From NCBI RefSeq assembly GCF_900497805.2, contig NW_020954557.1, positions 34,122,613 through 34,186,612 of the forward strand: a stretch of DNA of 64,000 bases, read 5' to 3'. Each line of letters begins with the position of its first letter. Position 1 is the first letter of the stretch. Shown here piece by piece: positions 55,057 through 64,000 of this stretch. The translations under genes and the position numbers were made by a program. Source of the DNA: Vombatus ursinus (Eukaryota > Chordata > Mammalia > Diprotodontia > Vombatidae). The notes under the pieces were generated by a model. That model saw only the letters and a program-made list of their open reading frames with translations, was not told where the DNA came from and searched no databases.

Positions 55057-55120
55057 CAGGGTTAAGTGACTTACCCAGGGTCACACAGCTAGGAAACATC
55101 TAAAGTTGGATGTTAACATT
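55057..55120 (-). mobile_element. SINE fragment, reversed
   Basis: 'cagggttaagtgacttaccc' and 'agggtcacacagctaggaaa' are the reversed middle of a SINE. Only about 60 bp remain before unrelated sequence starts. Confidence 0.65.
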
Positions 55121-55141
55121 TGTTGATTGCTTGATAGAAAG

Positions 55142-55320
55142 GGAAGGGGCCATCTCCAGTCGTCTGGTCACTGGACCCAGAAGGCTCAGGAGGGAGAGAG
55201 TGAGGCTGGTGACTCTGCACAGCCCTCCCTCACTTAAATCCAATTCACTTGCAAGTCATGGCATCACCTTTCTTCCTAATGTCATGGTCCTCTTCAAGAA
55301 TGAAGGACAAACAACAATTC
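55142..55320 (+). mobile_element. RTE-derived or RTE-mobilised element
   Basis: 'ccatctccagtcgtctggtc', 'actggacccagaaggctcag', 'gcacagccctccctcactta', 'cacttgcaagtcatggcatc' and the tail 'tcaagaatgaaggacaaaca'. The tail ('gatgtcat..cctcttcgagaatgaaggacaa' type) is shared with the RTE LINE at 9797, so it uses the same retroposition machinery. The 87-codon frame at 55110-55373 is incidental. Confidence 0.65.
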
Positions 55321-56229
55321 TTCTGATTCAAGAATATGAGAGTACTTCTAATGTCAGAGTGCCCCACTTTTAGATAAAAAGCTCTCTCTAACACATCTTT
55401 CAAGCCTCACAGATTCTGACAGCTCTCCAACTGAGAAGAACTAGTAATCTGCCTTTTAACAGGGAGGGTGTGCCTCAGCTAACTGCCTATCTGCAGCCTG
55501 CAAGCAATAACTTAAGAAGTCTAAGGGGGATAGTGTTAGGGAAATTAGAGGCAGCTGAACCCATAATGGGCTGGGGCAGGAGACAATATAAACATTCACA
55601 ACTTTTCATCCAGAATCCAAAAGATTTTCTGTTATATGTCTCCTCTTCTAAACCTGGGCCTAATATCTTTCTGTAGTGCATGAAAAACATTTTTATCAAT
55701 TAAATTTTTTTTTAATTTGATATTTGCTACATCAGGTCACCACTCCTCCCAATCATTACACCAACTGCAGATAATTAAATAAGCTTATAAACTAAACTGG
55801 AGAAGAAAAAAAGAAGGGGGAGTTGCTAACACAAGTGTTGGTGATATCATGATGAAGGCATCCAAGGCTATACACGTTCTCATCCTGCTAAAATAGAAAC
55901 TCATTGAAAGATCTGGAGACTGTAACTTAGGCCAAGCATGAAGTCAAGTTAATCCCTAGAATTAAAGTACCCACTGAGCCTTAGGTTTGCAAGGCCATCT
56001 GTGCCTCCTGTGGATACCACCACTGGTCTGCCAGTTGGGCTTTTATGATGACTTTATTGAAAGGCCTGCTGTTCCTGTTGTTTGGACACCTGTGTCTCCC
56101 CAGCTGGAGCAGCTGTAAAAAGTATAGTATACTTGTAAACTTTAACCTATTAGAGATCAAGGAGACACAAATCTTAGTAATATTTTTGGGACCAAAATGA
56201 CACTAAAGCAAAGCTACATGGATACATTT
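55321..56229. other. Unannotated stretch
   Basis: No gene or repeat family recognised. A 15-nt perfect palindrome-like word, AAGTATAGTATACTT, lies at 56120-56134. Overlapping frames at 55470-55699 on both strands are unsupported. Confidence 0.45.
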
Positions 56230-56419
56230 CAAGGAGTCAGTGAACCTGGATGGGAGGGGGGTTTGCTTCTTTATTCCAACATAATTGTTTCCCTTTATTT
56301 TTAAAAATCCTCCATTTTTGTGCATTTAAAAATATTATTCATAAAAAGTTCTACCTGGCTGCCCAAAGGGTCCATGAAAAATGGGGGACGGGGATAGAGG
56401 GAGAGTTAAGAACCTCTGC
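56230..56419 (+). mobile_element. hAT-type DNA transposon remnant (family A), longest copy
   Basis: 'aaggagtcagtgaacctgga', 'tttgtgcatttaaaaatatt', 'ggctgcccaaagggtccatg' and the right end 'gagttaagaacctctg', the inverse of the AGGGGTTCTTAAC terminus. The extreme left terminus is missing. No transposase frame. Confidence 0.7.
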
Positions 56420-56689
56420 ATCAAAATCGACCCTAAATTCCTTTGAGGACTTTTTGGGCAGTAGTAAATATAAGCATTATTACCTAAATTGTCTTTTCTA
56501 AACCAGAATACAGATTATTTTTTAAAACTCTCTCCCCTTGAAAGCTGCAAGGTAATATATTTGACAGACTGAATTTCTTCCACATTAAGTCTTTCTAATC
56601 ATCCACCTCTGGCAGTTATTACAATCAATCTAATCAGAGAGAACTCAGTTAAAGAGTAATCTGTTTCAGCCAAGTCACAATCCCTCTTC

Positions 56690-57135
56690 AAGACCTCAAC
56701 AGTGCCTTATGAATCAGGATCCTCACCTTCAGTTTCAAGAGCCCTCATTGGGCCACTCTAGACTTAACCCACTTCATTTCCTCTACTCCCCCTTGTTGTT
56801 TCACTCCACTGCACTTAGACAAACCCACTCATCCACAGTTCCATCATCCCACTGCTTTCCCGTTTGCCTCTTGCCCAGGGTAATTAATTTCCCCTTCCAA
56901 CCCCCAGCGACAGGTACATCAACCTCAAGCCTCTCCAATCTCCAAAAATCCATCAAGTTTTTTTCCTCTCTGCAATTCATAAAGTTGTTGAAATGCCACC
57001 TTCTTCGGCAGTTTCCCAACTTCCTGTAAGCAGTGCCATGATTTATTCCTGCCCCCACCTTTTCTGATTAATTAACTAATACATCTCACCTCTTCACACT
57101 CCCCCACACTAATTTACACTAATTGTACTAATGTA
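56690..57135 (+). mobile_element. L2 LINE 3' region, strongly diverged
   Basis: 'caagtcacaatccctcttca', 'gagccctcattgggccactc', 'aaatgccaccttcttcggca' and 'ctcacctcttcacactcccc' fit L2 order only loosely. The frames of 85-106 codons on both strands (56709-57058) are probably chance in pyrimidine-rich DNA. Confidence 0.45.
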
Positions 57136-57200
57136 CATAGAATCATAGGGTATAAGAGCTAAGGAGAAACACCTTAAAGACCATCTAGTTCACAGAATAA
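57136..57200 (-). mobile_element. MIR-type SINE fragment
   Basis: 'agaatcatagggtataagag' and 'ccttaaagaccatctagttc' are the lead of a reversed MIR-type repeat; the rest has been lost. Confidence 0.55.
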
Positions 57201-57494
57201 AAAATTCTGCTCTGAATCTAGGAGACAGCCAGAAAATTTGGGAAACTATAACTTTGTTCCTCAGCTTTCAAGGAAATTAAAGTAAAAGGAAGCAAGAAAA
57301 AAAAATAGCATTTTGCCTTAGGATGTCGAATTCCAACATCAGATCCGGCTCAAAAACAACACTAAACAAGTCTAGCCGGAGTATTTCTTACTTATCCAAG
57401 TTATTACAGCAAGTTATGAAAGTGGATGAGAGGAATTAACACTTCTATTATTTCACGTAAAACTTCACTAGCAACAAAGCTGTTAGTTGACCTT

Positions 57495-57620
57495 GGTGAC
57501 TCATTTTATTGAAGAGGAAACAGAGGCAGAGAGAGACTGACTATGCTGCTTGTCCAAGGTTACACAGTGGCATAACTAGGACTAGAAGCCAGGTCTCCTG
57601 ACTCCCAGTACTGTGCTGCT
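57495..57620 (-). mobile_element. MIR-type SINE, reversed
   Basis: 'gactcattttattgaagagg', 'aaacagaggcagagagagac', 'gcttgtccaaggttacacag', 'agccaggtctcctgactccc' and 'agtactgtgct'. A good match to MIR. Confidence 0.75.
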
Positions 57621-57624
57621 AATG

Positions 57625-57755
57625 GTAACAACAATAATAATGATGATAATGATAGTAACAACATTTACAATGCCTTGGTATGTACCAAGTACTTTAGAAA
57701 TGTTTTCTCAATTCATCTTCACAACAACTTTGGGAGGTAGGTACTGTGTATAAGT
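57625..57755 (-). mobile_element. THER1/MIR-type SINE tail, reversed
   Basis: An AAT/GAT-rich start (57630-57655) leads into 'ccaagtactttagaaatgtt', 'ctcaattcatcttcacaaca' and 'tgggaggtaggtactgtg'. Only the L2-like tail side is present. Confidence 0.6.
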
Positions 57756-57825
57756 AGGTATCATATACCATACTGAAATGCCTATTCATTAAAAAAAAAA
57801 GTATGTTTTCTGATCAGATTTTTTT

Positions 57826-57977
57826 GTTTTGTTTTTAGGCAATTGGGGTTAAGTGACTTGCCCAGGGTCACACAGCTAGTAAATGTGTCAAGTGTTTGGT
57901 CTGAGGCTGGATTTGAACTCAGGTCCTCCTGACTTCAGGGCCGGTGCTCTATTCACTGCTCCACCTAGCTGCCCCAA
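57826..57977 (-). mobile_element. Short tRNA-derived SINE (WSINE1-type), reversed
   Basis: T-rich tail first, then 'ggcaattggggttaagtgac', 'ttgcccagggtcacacagct', 'tttgaactcaggtcctcctg', 'acttcagggccggtgctcta' and 'ctccacctagctgcccc'. It is the only minus-strand member of this family in the window. I could not find a clean flanking duplication. Confidence 0.9.
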
Positions 57978-58014
57978 GATATTGTTTTCAAAAGAAGAAA
58001 TTTAAATTATCAAC

Positions 58015-58190
58015 AGGCATATTTTTTAAAAGTTCCAAATCATTAATCAGGAGAGAAATTCAAATTAAAACAATTGCAGTTTCACCACAAACTCAAGCAA
58101 ACTGGCCAAGATGACAAAAAGTTAATGTTGGAAGAACTATAAGAAGTCAGGCACATTAATACATTATTGGTCAGACTGTGAGACACAGGG
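58015..58190 (+). mobile_element. L1 LINE ORF2 fragment
   Basis: 'gttccaaatcattaatcagg', 'agagaaattcaaattaaaac', 'actggccaagatgacaaaaa' and 'taatacattattggtcagac' match the late ORF2 region of L1. It is the forward counterpart of what appears reversed at 11560. Too broken to give a frame. Confidence 0.7.
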
Positions 58191-58269
58191 ACAGGGATGA
58201 GTGACACCTGGGCCAAATAGCCATTGTGGCTTGATCTCAGAGTGAGTCCAGGGAAGCGATCTCTTCGGT

Positions 58270-58600
58270 CTTCCAGAAGACTGGGTAGGGGCTAAGTTGT
58301 GAAGAGATCGAAATGCCAAATAATAGTTTGTATTTGATTCTAGTGGTAATAGTGAACTTAAAGTTTACTGAGTAAGGAAGTTGACATGATCAGACCTGCA
58401 CTTCAGGAAAATCACAAAAATCACTGGTCTATAGCCCAGCAAGGAAGATGGGATTATAGTAGGGAGACGCTTGAGCTAAGAAGACTTAATTAATAGGAGG
58501 CTTGTGCAACAGTCTAAGCCTAAAATGGGGTGGAAGCTGTGTGAGCAGAGAGGAGGGGACAATTGCAAGAAAAGTTACAGAGCTAGAAATAATAAGCTTT
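58270..58600 (-). mobile_element. L2 LINE fragment, reversed
   Basis: 'gggctaagttgtgaagagat', 'gtttgtatttgattctagtg', 'gttgacatgatcagacctgc', 'acttcaggaaaatcac' and 'gcaacagtctaagcctaaaa'. Reversed L2 order without the tip. Confidence 0.75.
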
Positions 58601-59609
58601 TTCTAGATGCACAATTAATATGTTCTGGCTATGTACTGACATTTGCACTCAAATATGTCCTTGATGATATTTATCAGTAAATTATTCATTTCAGGGTCTG
58701 GGTTGCCTTGGCCAAGGAATTCTGTCAAGTAGCCAGCCTATCAAACAACTCCCACCCATCCCCACCCCCAGATTTAGTTAAGCTCAGAAATAAGCATTTA
58801 CAGCCTTCACCAAAAGCTGTTAGCATTATCTAATGAAGCTGTTAAACCTGGCAAAGGCCCTAAGTGAAAAAGGGTGAATGTCACCTAACACAACTTTTGG
58901 TGGGCTAAGAACCCCTACCCTCCATGTCCCCCACAAAAGCAGATATATAAATCATTAGGTTAAAACTGAAAGTCTAATACAACCTGCCACTCCAACTGAC
59001 AGACAATATCTAGTTCAGAAGTAAGAGTTGTACTTATGTTAAGACTATCCCAATACAGCAACAAGGAAGAATATTAGCATGCTTTCTTAATTTAAATCCT
59101 TTTATTTCCATTGTCTCCAATCATTTCTTTGAATTACATTTTCTTGCCTTTTATCTCATTATAGCCTACATGTAAAAACAAATATGTCCAATTTTTATAC
59201 TAGAGACATCTGTTAATTTTAATTGTCACATTACTTGTAATCAAAGAAATACAGGGTAAAGAGTACTCTTCTAGAGTCAGGAGACCAATGTTATCTGTTT
59301 ATAAGAGCCCTTACCCATGGGAATATAATTCACATAATATAAAATGTCCTTCATAATTCAGATTTCCCCCCAGAAAAATGCAATACCTTTTCCCCTGCTG
59401 ATCTCATTTTCACCATCAAACTGTAAGTCCTAGAGGATAGGAACTCTACATGAAATTAACTGCCATTTATTTATACAAGGTGTCCCCAAAGTCTTACAGC
59501 TGCTCTGGGATTTTGAGATCAACAGAAACAAAAAGACATCACATTTTGGGGGTAAAAATGAATGACAAAGGGCACAGATGGCAATGAATTCCACCCCAGA
59601 AAGACAAGA
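58601..59609. other. Mostly unannotated; possible scraps
   Basis: No gene. A possible L2 terminus scrap ('ctgtaagtcctagaggatag', near 59421) and a mariner-like end word 'aggtgtccccaaagtcttac' at 59478-59497 are the only recognisable pieces. Confidence 0.4.
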
Positions 59610-59745
59610 TACTACAGGTATAATTACTTCTATTTTAACAATGAAGAAGCTAAGGCTCGCTCAGATAGATTACCTTGGCCCTAGCGCCCTTAACTACTAA
59701 GTGTTAGGAACAGGATTTGAACTCAAGTTCTTCTGACTCCGTGAC
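59610..59745 (-). mobile_element. MIR-type SINE, reversed
   Basis: 'ataattacttctattttaac', 'aatgaagaagctaaggctcg', 'aggaacaggatttgaactca' and 'agttcttctgactccgtgac'. Diverged CORE and head. Confidence 0.65.
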
Positions 59746-59794
59746 TTCATGTACAATAATTGTTAAAGGAGTAAAGAGGTAAGAGAAATCAGTT

Positions 59795-60240
59795 CAATCT
59801 GAGGTGGTCAGGAAAAGGAATATGAACTGGACCATGAAGAATGGGCAGTGCTTGGACAGGGGGTGAAGTGTTGGAAGGAGAGGAGAAGGAGGAGAAGGAA
59901 GGGATTTGGACAAAATCACAGAGGTAACAAAGCACACAAGGTATGTTCAAGGTATGGTGAGTGGGCTGTTTTGGCTGGAACAGAAGATTCTTATACAATG
60001 GGATAAATGGGAGATAAGACTAAAAACACAGATGGGGCCAGAGGGTAGAAGAACCTGATGAGGACCTCTCCGAGTTTTCTGAAGCAGAAAATGGCATGAT
60101 CAAAGCTATATTTTGGGGAAGATTAATTCGGCAACACAGATAAAAATCACAGATCTAGACCAAAAAGAAACTGGCAGCACTGTAAGGGAAAAATTGGCGC
60201 TGGAACAGACCAGAAGTGGGAAGACCAGTAAGATGACTAT
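59795..60240 (-). mobile_element. L2 LINE fragment, reversed, diverged
   Basis: 'ggaccatgaagaatgggcag', 'gtatggtgagtgggctgttt', 'ggctggaacagaagattctt' and 'aaatggcatgatcaaagcta' follow the same divergent L2 order as 6188-6526. The tip is missing; a GGA-rich purine tract lies at 59874-59900. Confidence 0.6.
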
Positions 60241-60753
60241 TTTCATAGACTAAGTTGTAAGGTGAAGAACTGATTGACTTTGCAATGGATTACAATGAAT
60301 GGATTTGGGGGCAACAGGGAGCTCTCTCCCCCTTTCCTCCTTCTGCATCTCTTCTTTGGAGATGGCCACGATGTGATACAACAGCAGAATATCCAGTTTA
60401 AGGAGCAGGTTACCAGAGGGACAAGTGATGTTATTTTAAAAGAAGCTATCATGAATACTGATAATCATGATATGAGGGCACATAATTTTTTTCATTGAAC
60501 TTTGCTGCCTCTCCTCTAGACAAGAGTCTTATGATTTTAAGCACTGACAATTCAATCTTCTACACTACATTCAATTTTATTGTATGAATTGCAATCCCAA
60601 CCTTTTTTTTTTAAAGAAAATGAAAATACAGTGAAACCTGAATATGTCTCCCTATAAAATAGGAAAGAAACCAAACTTACAATAGGCCAATGGAAATGCT
60701 GGTCAACCATTTCTGAGTAAGCTACAAATAAGAATGGATCAAGGGGTTTGGCC

Positions 60754-60779
60754 AAAAAAAAAAAAAAAAAAAAAAAAAA
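60754..60779 (+). repeat. A26 homopolymer
   Basis: Twenty-six consecutive A residues, the longest homopolymer in the window. It is not attached to any SINE or LINE I can identify. Confidence 0.97.
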
Positions 60780-61557
60780 GAGTTTGGGAAAGGAGAGGAA
60801 GAGAAGGGAGACAAACTACACCTATCAGGAAATATTAAAGAAAAGTAAACAGAAGAGACAAGACAAATTTTAGGGAGAGAGAAAAACAGAAGAAATCCAA
60901 CTTGTAAAGGTATACTAATAGAGGTGATCATAAAGCAACTGAAAAGCGATAAAAAAATAATGTAAAGAAGGCAACTTCCTAATTCACAAGCATGTCAAAT
61001 GGTGACCCTTATAAGTAAGACTTTATAATAGAATGGAGGTGGAAAATCCAGATTACAATAGATGGAATAACTACAGAGCATAAAAATAAAGACAGTAGTT
61101 GTAGAAGACTCAATTCATATGGAGACAGAGAAGAGAATACTGGATGACAGAAATAATTTTTAATAAATTACAATTAATTATTAAAAGTAAAATAATTTTA
61201 ATAGACTTCCTCCAATTGTCTAGGAAGCAGGAAAAGGTTAATAAAGTGGGAATGAGGTTAAAGAGAAGGACAATAAATAAACATTTCAAAATCTGATGCT
61301 GGCAGCTTACATGAAAAAATCTTATGTAGAGATAGAGCTTTTTTCTACAGGTAAAAGCCACTAATGAATAGATCAAACAAATCTAAACATAAGCATATGC
61401 CTCCACATATGTATGTGTTTTTAATTTCCTGTAGGATTCCAGAGTTTAAGAGGGTATGAAAAATAAGAAACATAGCTTGAGGAAGAAAATATAAGTTACA
61501 TATATTAAAAATTGTGTAAGAAGTAAAATCTCTCAGTTGTGGGTATGCACAACGCTG

Positions 61558-61563
<6 letters not shown>

Positions 61564-61592
<29 letters not shown>
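61564..61592 (+). repeat. (CA)n microsatellite
   Basis: A pure CA/AC tract of 29 bp, then 'gagtattc'. A shorter CA tract followed by TC units lies at 63038-63060. Confidence 0.97.
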
Positions 61593-61599
<7 letters not shown>

Positions 61600-62126
61600 C
61601 TGACATTAATAAAATAAGCATTTCCAAGTTTCTTCATGCAATCCTGGGAAAAATTTTCATTACAGAATTATGACTAGTATTGCAATAATGTACTAGACAT
61701 AGATGAAGGCCTATATTGGACTGAGATTATATGACTGCTCCACTATCAAAGCATTCGAGTTTCATTTTTGTGACAAATTAATTTTATTTCTTACCTTCCA
61801 CTTTGACTTGTAGCCTAACTTTAACATAAAACACTTGTAGTTCTAATAAAGATAACCAAATTATTCAGTGCTAAAATCTTATGAACTAAACACCCTGACA
61901 AAAGATGAAGAACATGCTAATGAATAGATGCATGTAAATGGCAGCTTCAGAAAGTGTTCATCTCTCACACAAGGTCTAGGGGCTATGATAAGTTTAACCG
62001 ATGTAGCAGCTACAGTATTTTGCTACCAAATGTTCTATTTCACTTTTTATGCATCTGTGTTTCCCTAAGGCAAATCCTTTAAGTTTGAAAGTCTCCTAAA
62101 GTTCAGAGTTAGAAAGGACCTAGTCC

Positions 62127-62205
62127 AGGGCTTCTTGAACTTTTCCCACTCGCAATCCCCTTCAGTATTTCTTAAACTGTGGGTTGAGACCCCACTCTGG
62201 TCCAG
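62127..62205 (+). mobile_element. hAT-like terminal sequences
   Basis: 'gggcttcttgaacttttccc' and, 40 bp on, 'tatttcttaaactgtgggtt' both resemble the ends of a mammalian hAT family (GCTTCTTAAACTGTGGGTCGCGACCCC type). They have the same orientation, so this is either two relics or a rearranged one. Confidence 0.4.
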
Positions 62206-62239
62206 CCCCTGTTCATTGATGGAAGTTAAGTGAACAGCT

Positions 62240-62480
62240 GTTGGCAATGAGCCTGTAGTCAGGAAGACCTAAAGTCAAAATACATCTTCAGAGACCTACT
62301 TGCTGTGTGACCCAGGGCAAGTCATTTAACCTTTGTTTGCCTCAGTTTCCTTAACTGAAAAACGAGAATAACAATAGCACCTACCCCCTGGATAGTGAGG
62401 ATCAAAAGAGATATTTGTAAAAGTGCTTAGCCCAGTTCCTGGCACACAGCAGGTGTTATAAAAATGTTTATTCCCTTCCC
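62240..62480 (+). mobile_element. THER1/MIR-type CORE-SINE, near full length
   Basis: 'gagcctgtagtcaggaagac', 'cttgctgtgtgacccagggc', 'aagtcatttaacctttgttt', 'gcctcagtttccttaactga', 'agcacctaccccctggatag' and the L2-like end 'gttcctggcacacagcaggt' / 'gttataaaaatg'. Nearly complete. Confidence 0.85.
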
Positions 62481-62489
62481 CTTCCTCCT

Positions 62490-62590
62490 AACTTAAGGTC
62501 ACAGAGTAAGTACTATGATGAGGTGTAGAGCCTGGATCACAATTCAAGTCTTTGGTCTCCAAATCCAACCTTCTTTTCACTGCACAGGGT
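62490..62590 (-). mobile_element. MIR-type SINE fragment, reversed
   Basis: 'acttaaggtcacagagtaag', 'gtagagcctggatcacaatt' and 'aaccttcttttcactgcac': the reversed head side only. Confidence 0.55.
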
Positions 62591-62599
62591 ATCTTGGTA

Positions 62600-64000
62600 G
62601 GGAGATGAAAAAAATCACTCTCCTTTAACTTGTTTATTTTAAGTTGAGGAAAAGATTATTTGGCATACAAATTTCCTAGCAGCCCAAGGCTTCTGGAGAT
62701 GTATATTGACGGAGGGGTGGTGAGAGAGTAAAATTAACCTCCCTTAAAATGACTATGAAACAGAATAATATCCCTGTAATTCTATGGACCTATGTGTCTG
62801 TGTTTGTACAGCAAGGCCTCCCCCAAACAATTCAGTTCATAGCCAAATTTCCCACAATTGTGATTTCACACCAAATTACAAGAGGTCGATTTATCAAAGA
62901 TGCAACAAATGAGGCTATGATCCTCAAAAATAAATGTGAAGTGTGAATAAAGTCACAAAAAGCTCGAGCTCTACAAGGCCTTCCATTTCTTTAAAGTAAA
63001 TAAACTGAGGAGACTTTTGAAAGCAATAAAAAGTAGTCACACACACACACTCTCTCTGTCTTCTTGAAATCATCTCTCTTGGCTTCCCTGACCTACTACA
63101 ATGTAATGTGTAAAATAATCCATTTATAAAGGGCCTAAAAGATTGTAAAAGGTAAAACTAACTACAATTACCACCCTCAGAAAATGAACAAATGATGTTT
63201 ATAAAAAGTCAGGGATGTCAGAGGTTAAGGTAGGATCAAAAAGATGATTTATAAGTAAAGAAAAACAAAATAAAAAGTAAACAAATTCATGTTTCCCTGG
63301 GCCTTTCTTTCATTCAGACCAAATGATGTGGAGCTATGCTCCCTAAAAGTAATTTCAGACTAGAGATGTCTTTATTTTCCCCTAGACAAACTGGAAGTTA
63401 AACAGGATGACAAAGTATATTTGCTCTGGGATAGTGAAGAAACAAAGAAACTTCAGAATGGCATTACTGGTACATCTGGCCTGAATCTGGCCTGAAATAC
63501 CTCCAAAACACAGAAGCAGACAAAATCCCAGAAAATGAATTGAGTATCACAATCCTATCCGAAGGTTTTACTACTAACCATAAAATTAAAACACTAGGCA
63601 TACACACAAAGGGCCAAGTCGAAACAGGACCAGGGCTAAAATAACTTTAAAAACAAATTATACTCCACAGATACTATTCTTCAGGCTACAGATGCCAGCA
63701 CTGCCATCAGAGGCGTCACCATCACGACACAAACAGACAGTAAAAGGAGCAACTCATGAGTGTTCACCTCTTTTTACAAAAGTTATGGATTGTCAGTACA
63801 AGTATAATTTCAATGCTTTTCATTTTTTCTCTTCAATACTCTATTTTGGTGAAAGTGCAGATACAACAGATTAAAGGTTAAAGACAACATATTCATTTGA
63901 ATCTACAATACCACTAACCTTTCAAACCATTTCCACCAATCTAAAAGGCATCACATAACCCCAACAGTTCACTCTGGAATATATTAGGAGTGTTTTGCTA
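62600..64000. other. Unannotated AT-rich DNA to the window end
   Basis: No gene or repeat family recognised. A CA/TC simple repeat lies at 63038-63060. The 60-65 codon plus frames (62749-62946, 63692-63874) lack any motif or splice support. Confidence 0.45.

Larger units (their letters stand above)
60241..62120. other. Unannotated AT-rich DNA with A26 and CA tracts
   Basis: No gene recognised. A 74-codon plus frame at 60274-60498 and minus frames of 67-88 codons (60552-61587) show no domain. The sequence right of the A26 run is purine-rich for about 130 bp without matching a repeat I know. Confidence 0.4.

Noticed and set aside
56709-57058. Overlapping 106- and 85-codon frames on opposite strands
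   Set aside because: Both lie in pyrimidine-rich, probably L2-derived DNA, where long frames arise on both strands by chance.
61790-61844. Possible 48-nt minus-strand exon with GTAAG donor
   Set aside because: An AG acceptor and open reading are present, but the polypyrimidine tract is weak, the exon is tiny and no protein is recognisable.

Overview
The window looks like an intergenic or intronic stretch of a marsupial nuclear genome. The evidence is the repeat content. Several copies of a short tRNA-derived SINE have poly(A) tails and target-site duplications. There is also a SINE family whose 3' tail resembles RTE/BovB LINEs, abundant CR1-clade L2 LINE fragments, MIR/THER1-type CORE-SINEs, an RTE LINE 3' end, and L1 fragments of the kind common in marsupials. 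The short SINE matches my memory of the Australasian WSINE1 type and lacks the 3' tail I associate with the opossum counterpart, so an australidelphian marsupial is my best guess (inference, about 0.7). The sequence is AT-rich. I saw no CpG island, no tRNA, rRNA or snRNA gene and no CRISPR array.

I found no host protein-coding gene that I can support. The longest open frame (166 aa near 33.2-33.7 kb) is L2 reverse transcriptase debris, and the other frames of about 100 aa or more lie in repeats or show nothing recognisable. If a host gene is present, only its introns or a short exon could be here.

Layout. 0-5.5 kb: mostly unannotated, with a few L2 tips, two CORE-SINEs and a G-rich patch followed by a TATA-like element. 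5.5-8.3 kb: a pile-up of minus-strand L2 fragments. 8.6-12.9 kb: mixed SINEs, an RTE LINE 3' end with an intact zinc-finger tail, an L1 fragment and a short SINE. 13.6-15.6 kb: a plus-strand L2 reverse transcriptase region split by minus-strand L2 tips. 17-22 kb: L2 pieces in both orientations, including a tail-to-tail pair, a short SINE with a perfect duplication, and a SINE nested in an L2. 22.8-28 kb: sparse, with an RTE-tailed SINE and a hAT-like element. 28-34.4 kb: L2 fragments, including the best copy (33.2-34.3 kb). 34.4-37 kb: L1 pieces, one locally flipped, and an RTE-tailed SINE. 37-46.5 kb: sparse DNA with nested SINEs, two simple repeats and an 830-bp L2. 46.5-49.2 kb: a hAT remnant, L2 pieces and a probable solo LTR. 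49-55.3 kb: sparse DNA, an L2 and several SINEs. 56-60.2 kb: hAT, MIR, short SINE, L1 and L2. 60.2-64 kb: mostly unannotated, with a 26-A run and a CA microsatellite.

Nothing here acts together as a pathway. The history is one of retroposition: L2 mobilised itself and MIR/THER1 SINEs, RTE probably mobilised its tailed SINE, L1 probably mobilised the short SINE, and a few hAT transposons and one retroviral LTR were added. I did not find a previously undescribed biological system. The findings are repeat-structure observations, most of modest interest. All family names come from pattern recognition, and boundaries are approximate (tens of bases) unless a duplication or terminus fixes them.
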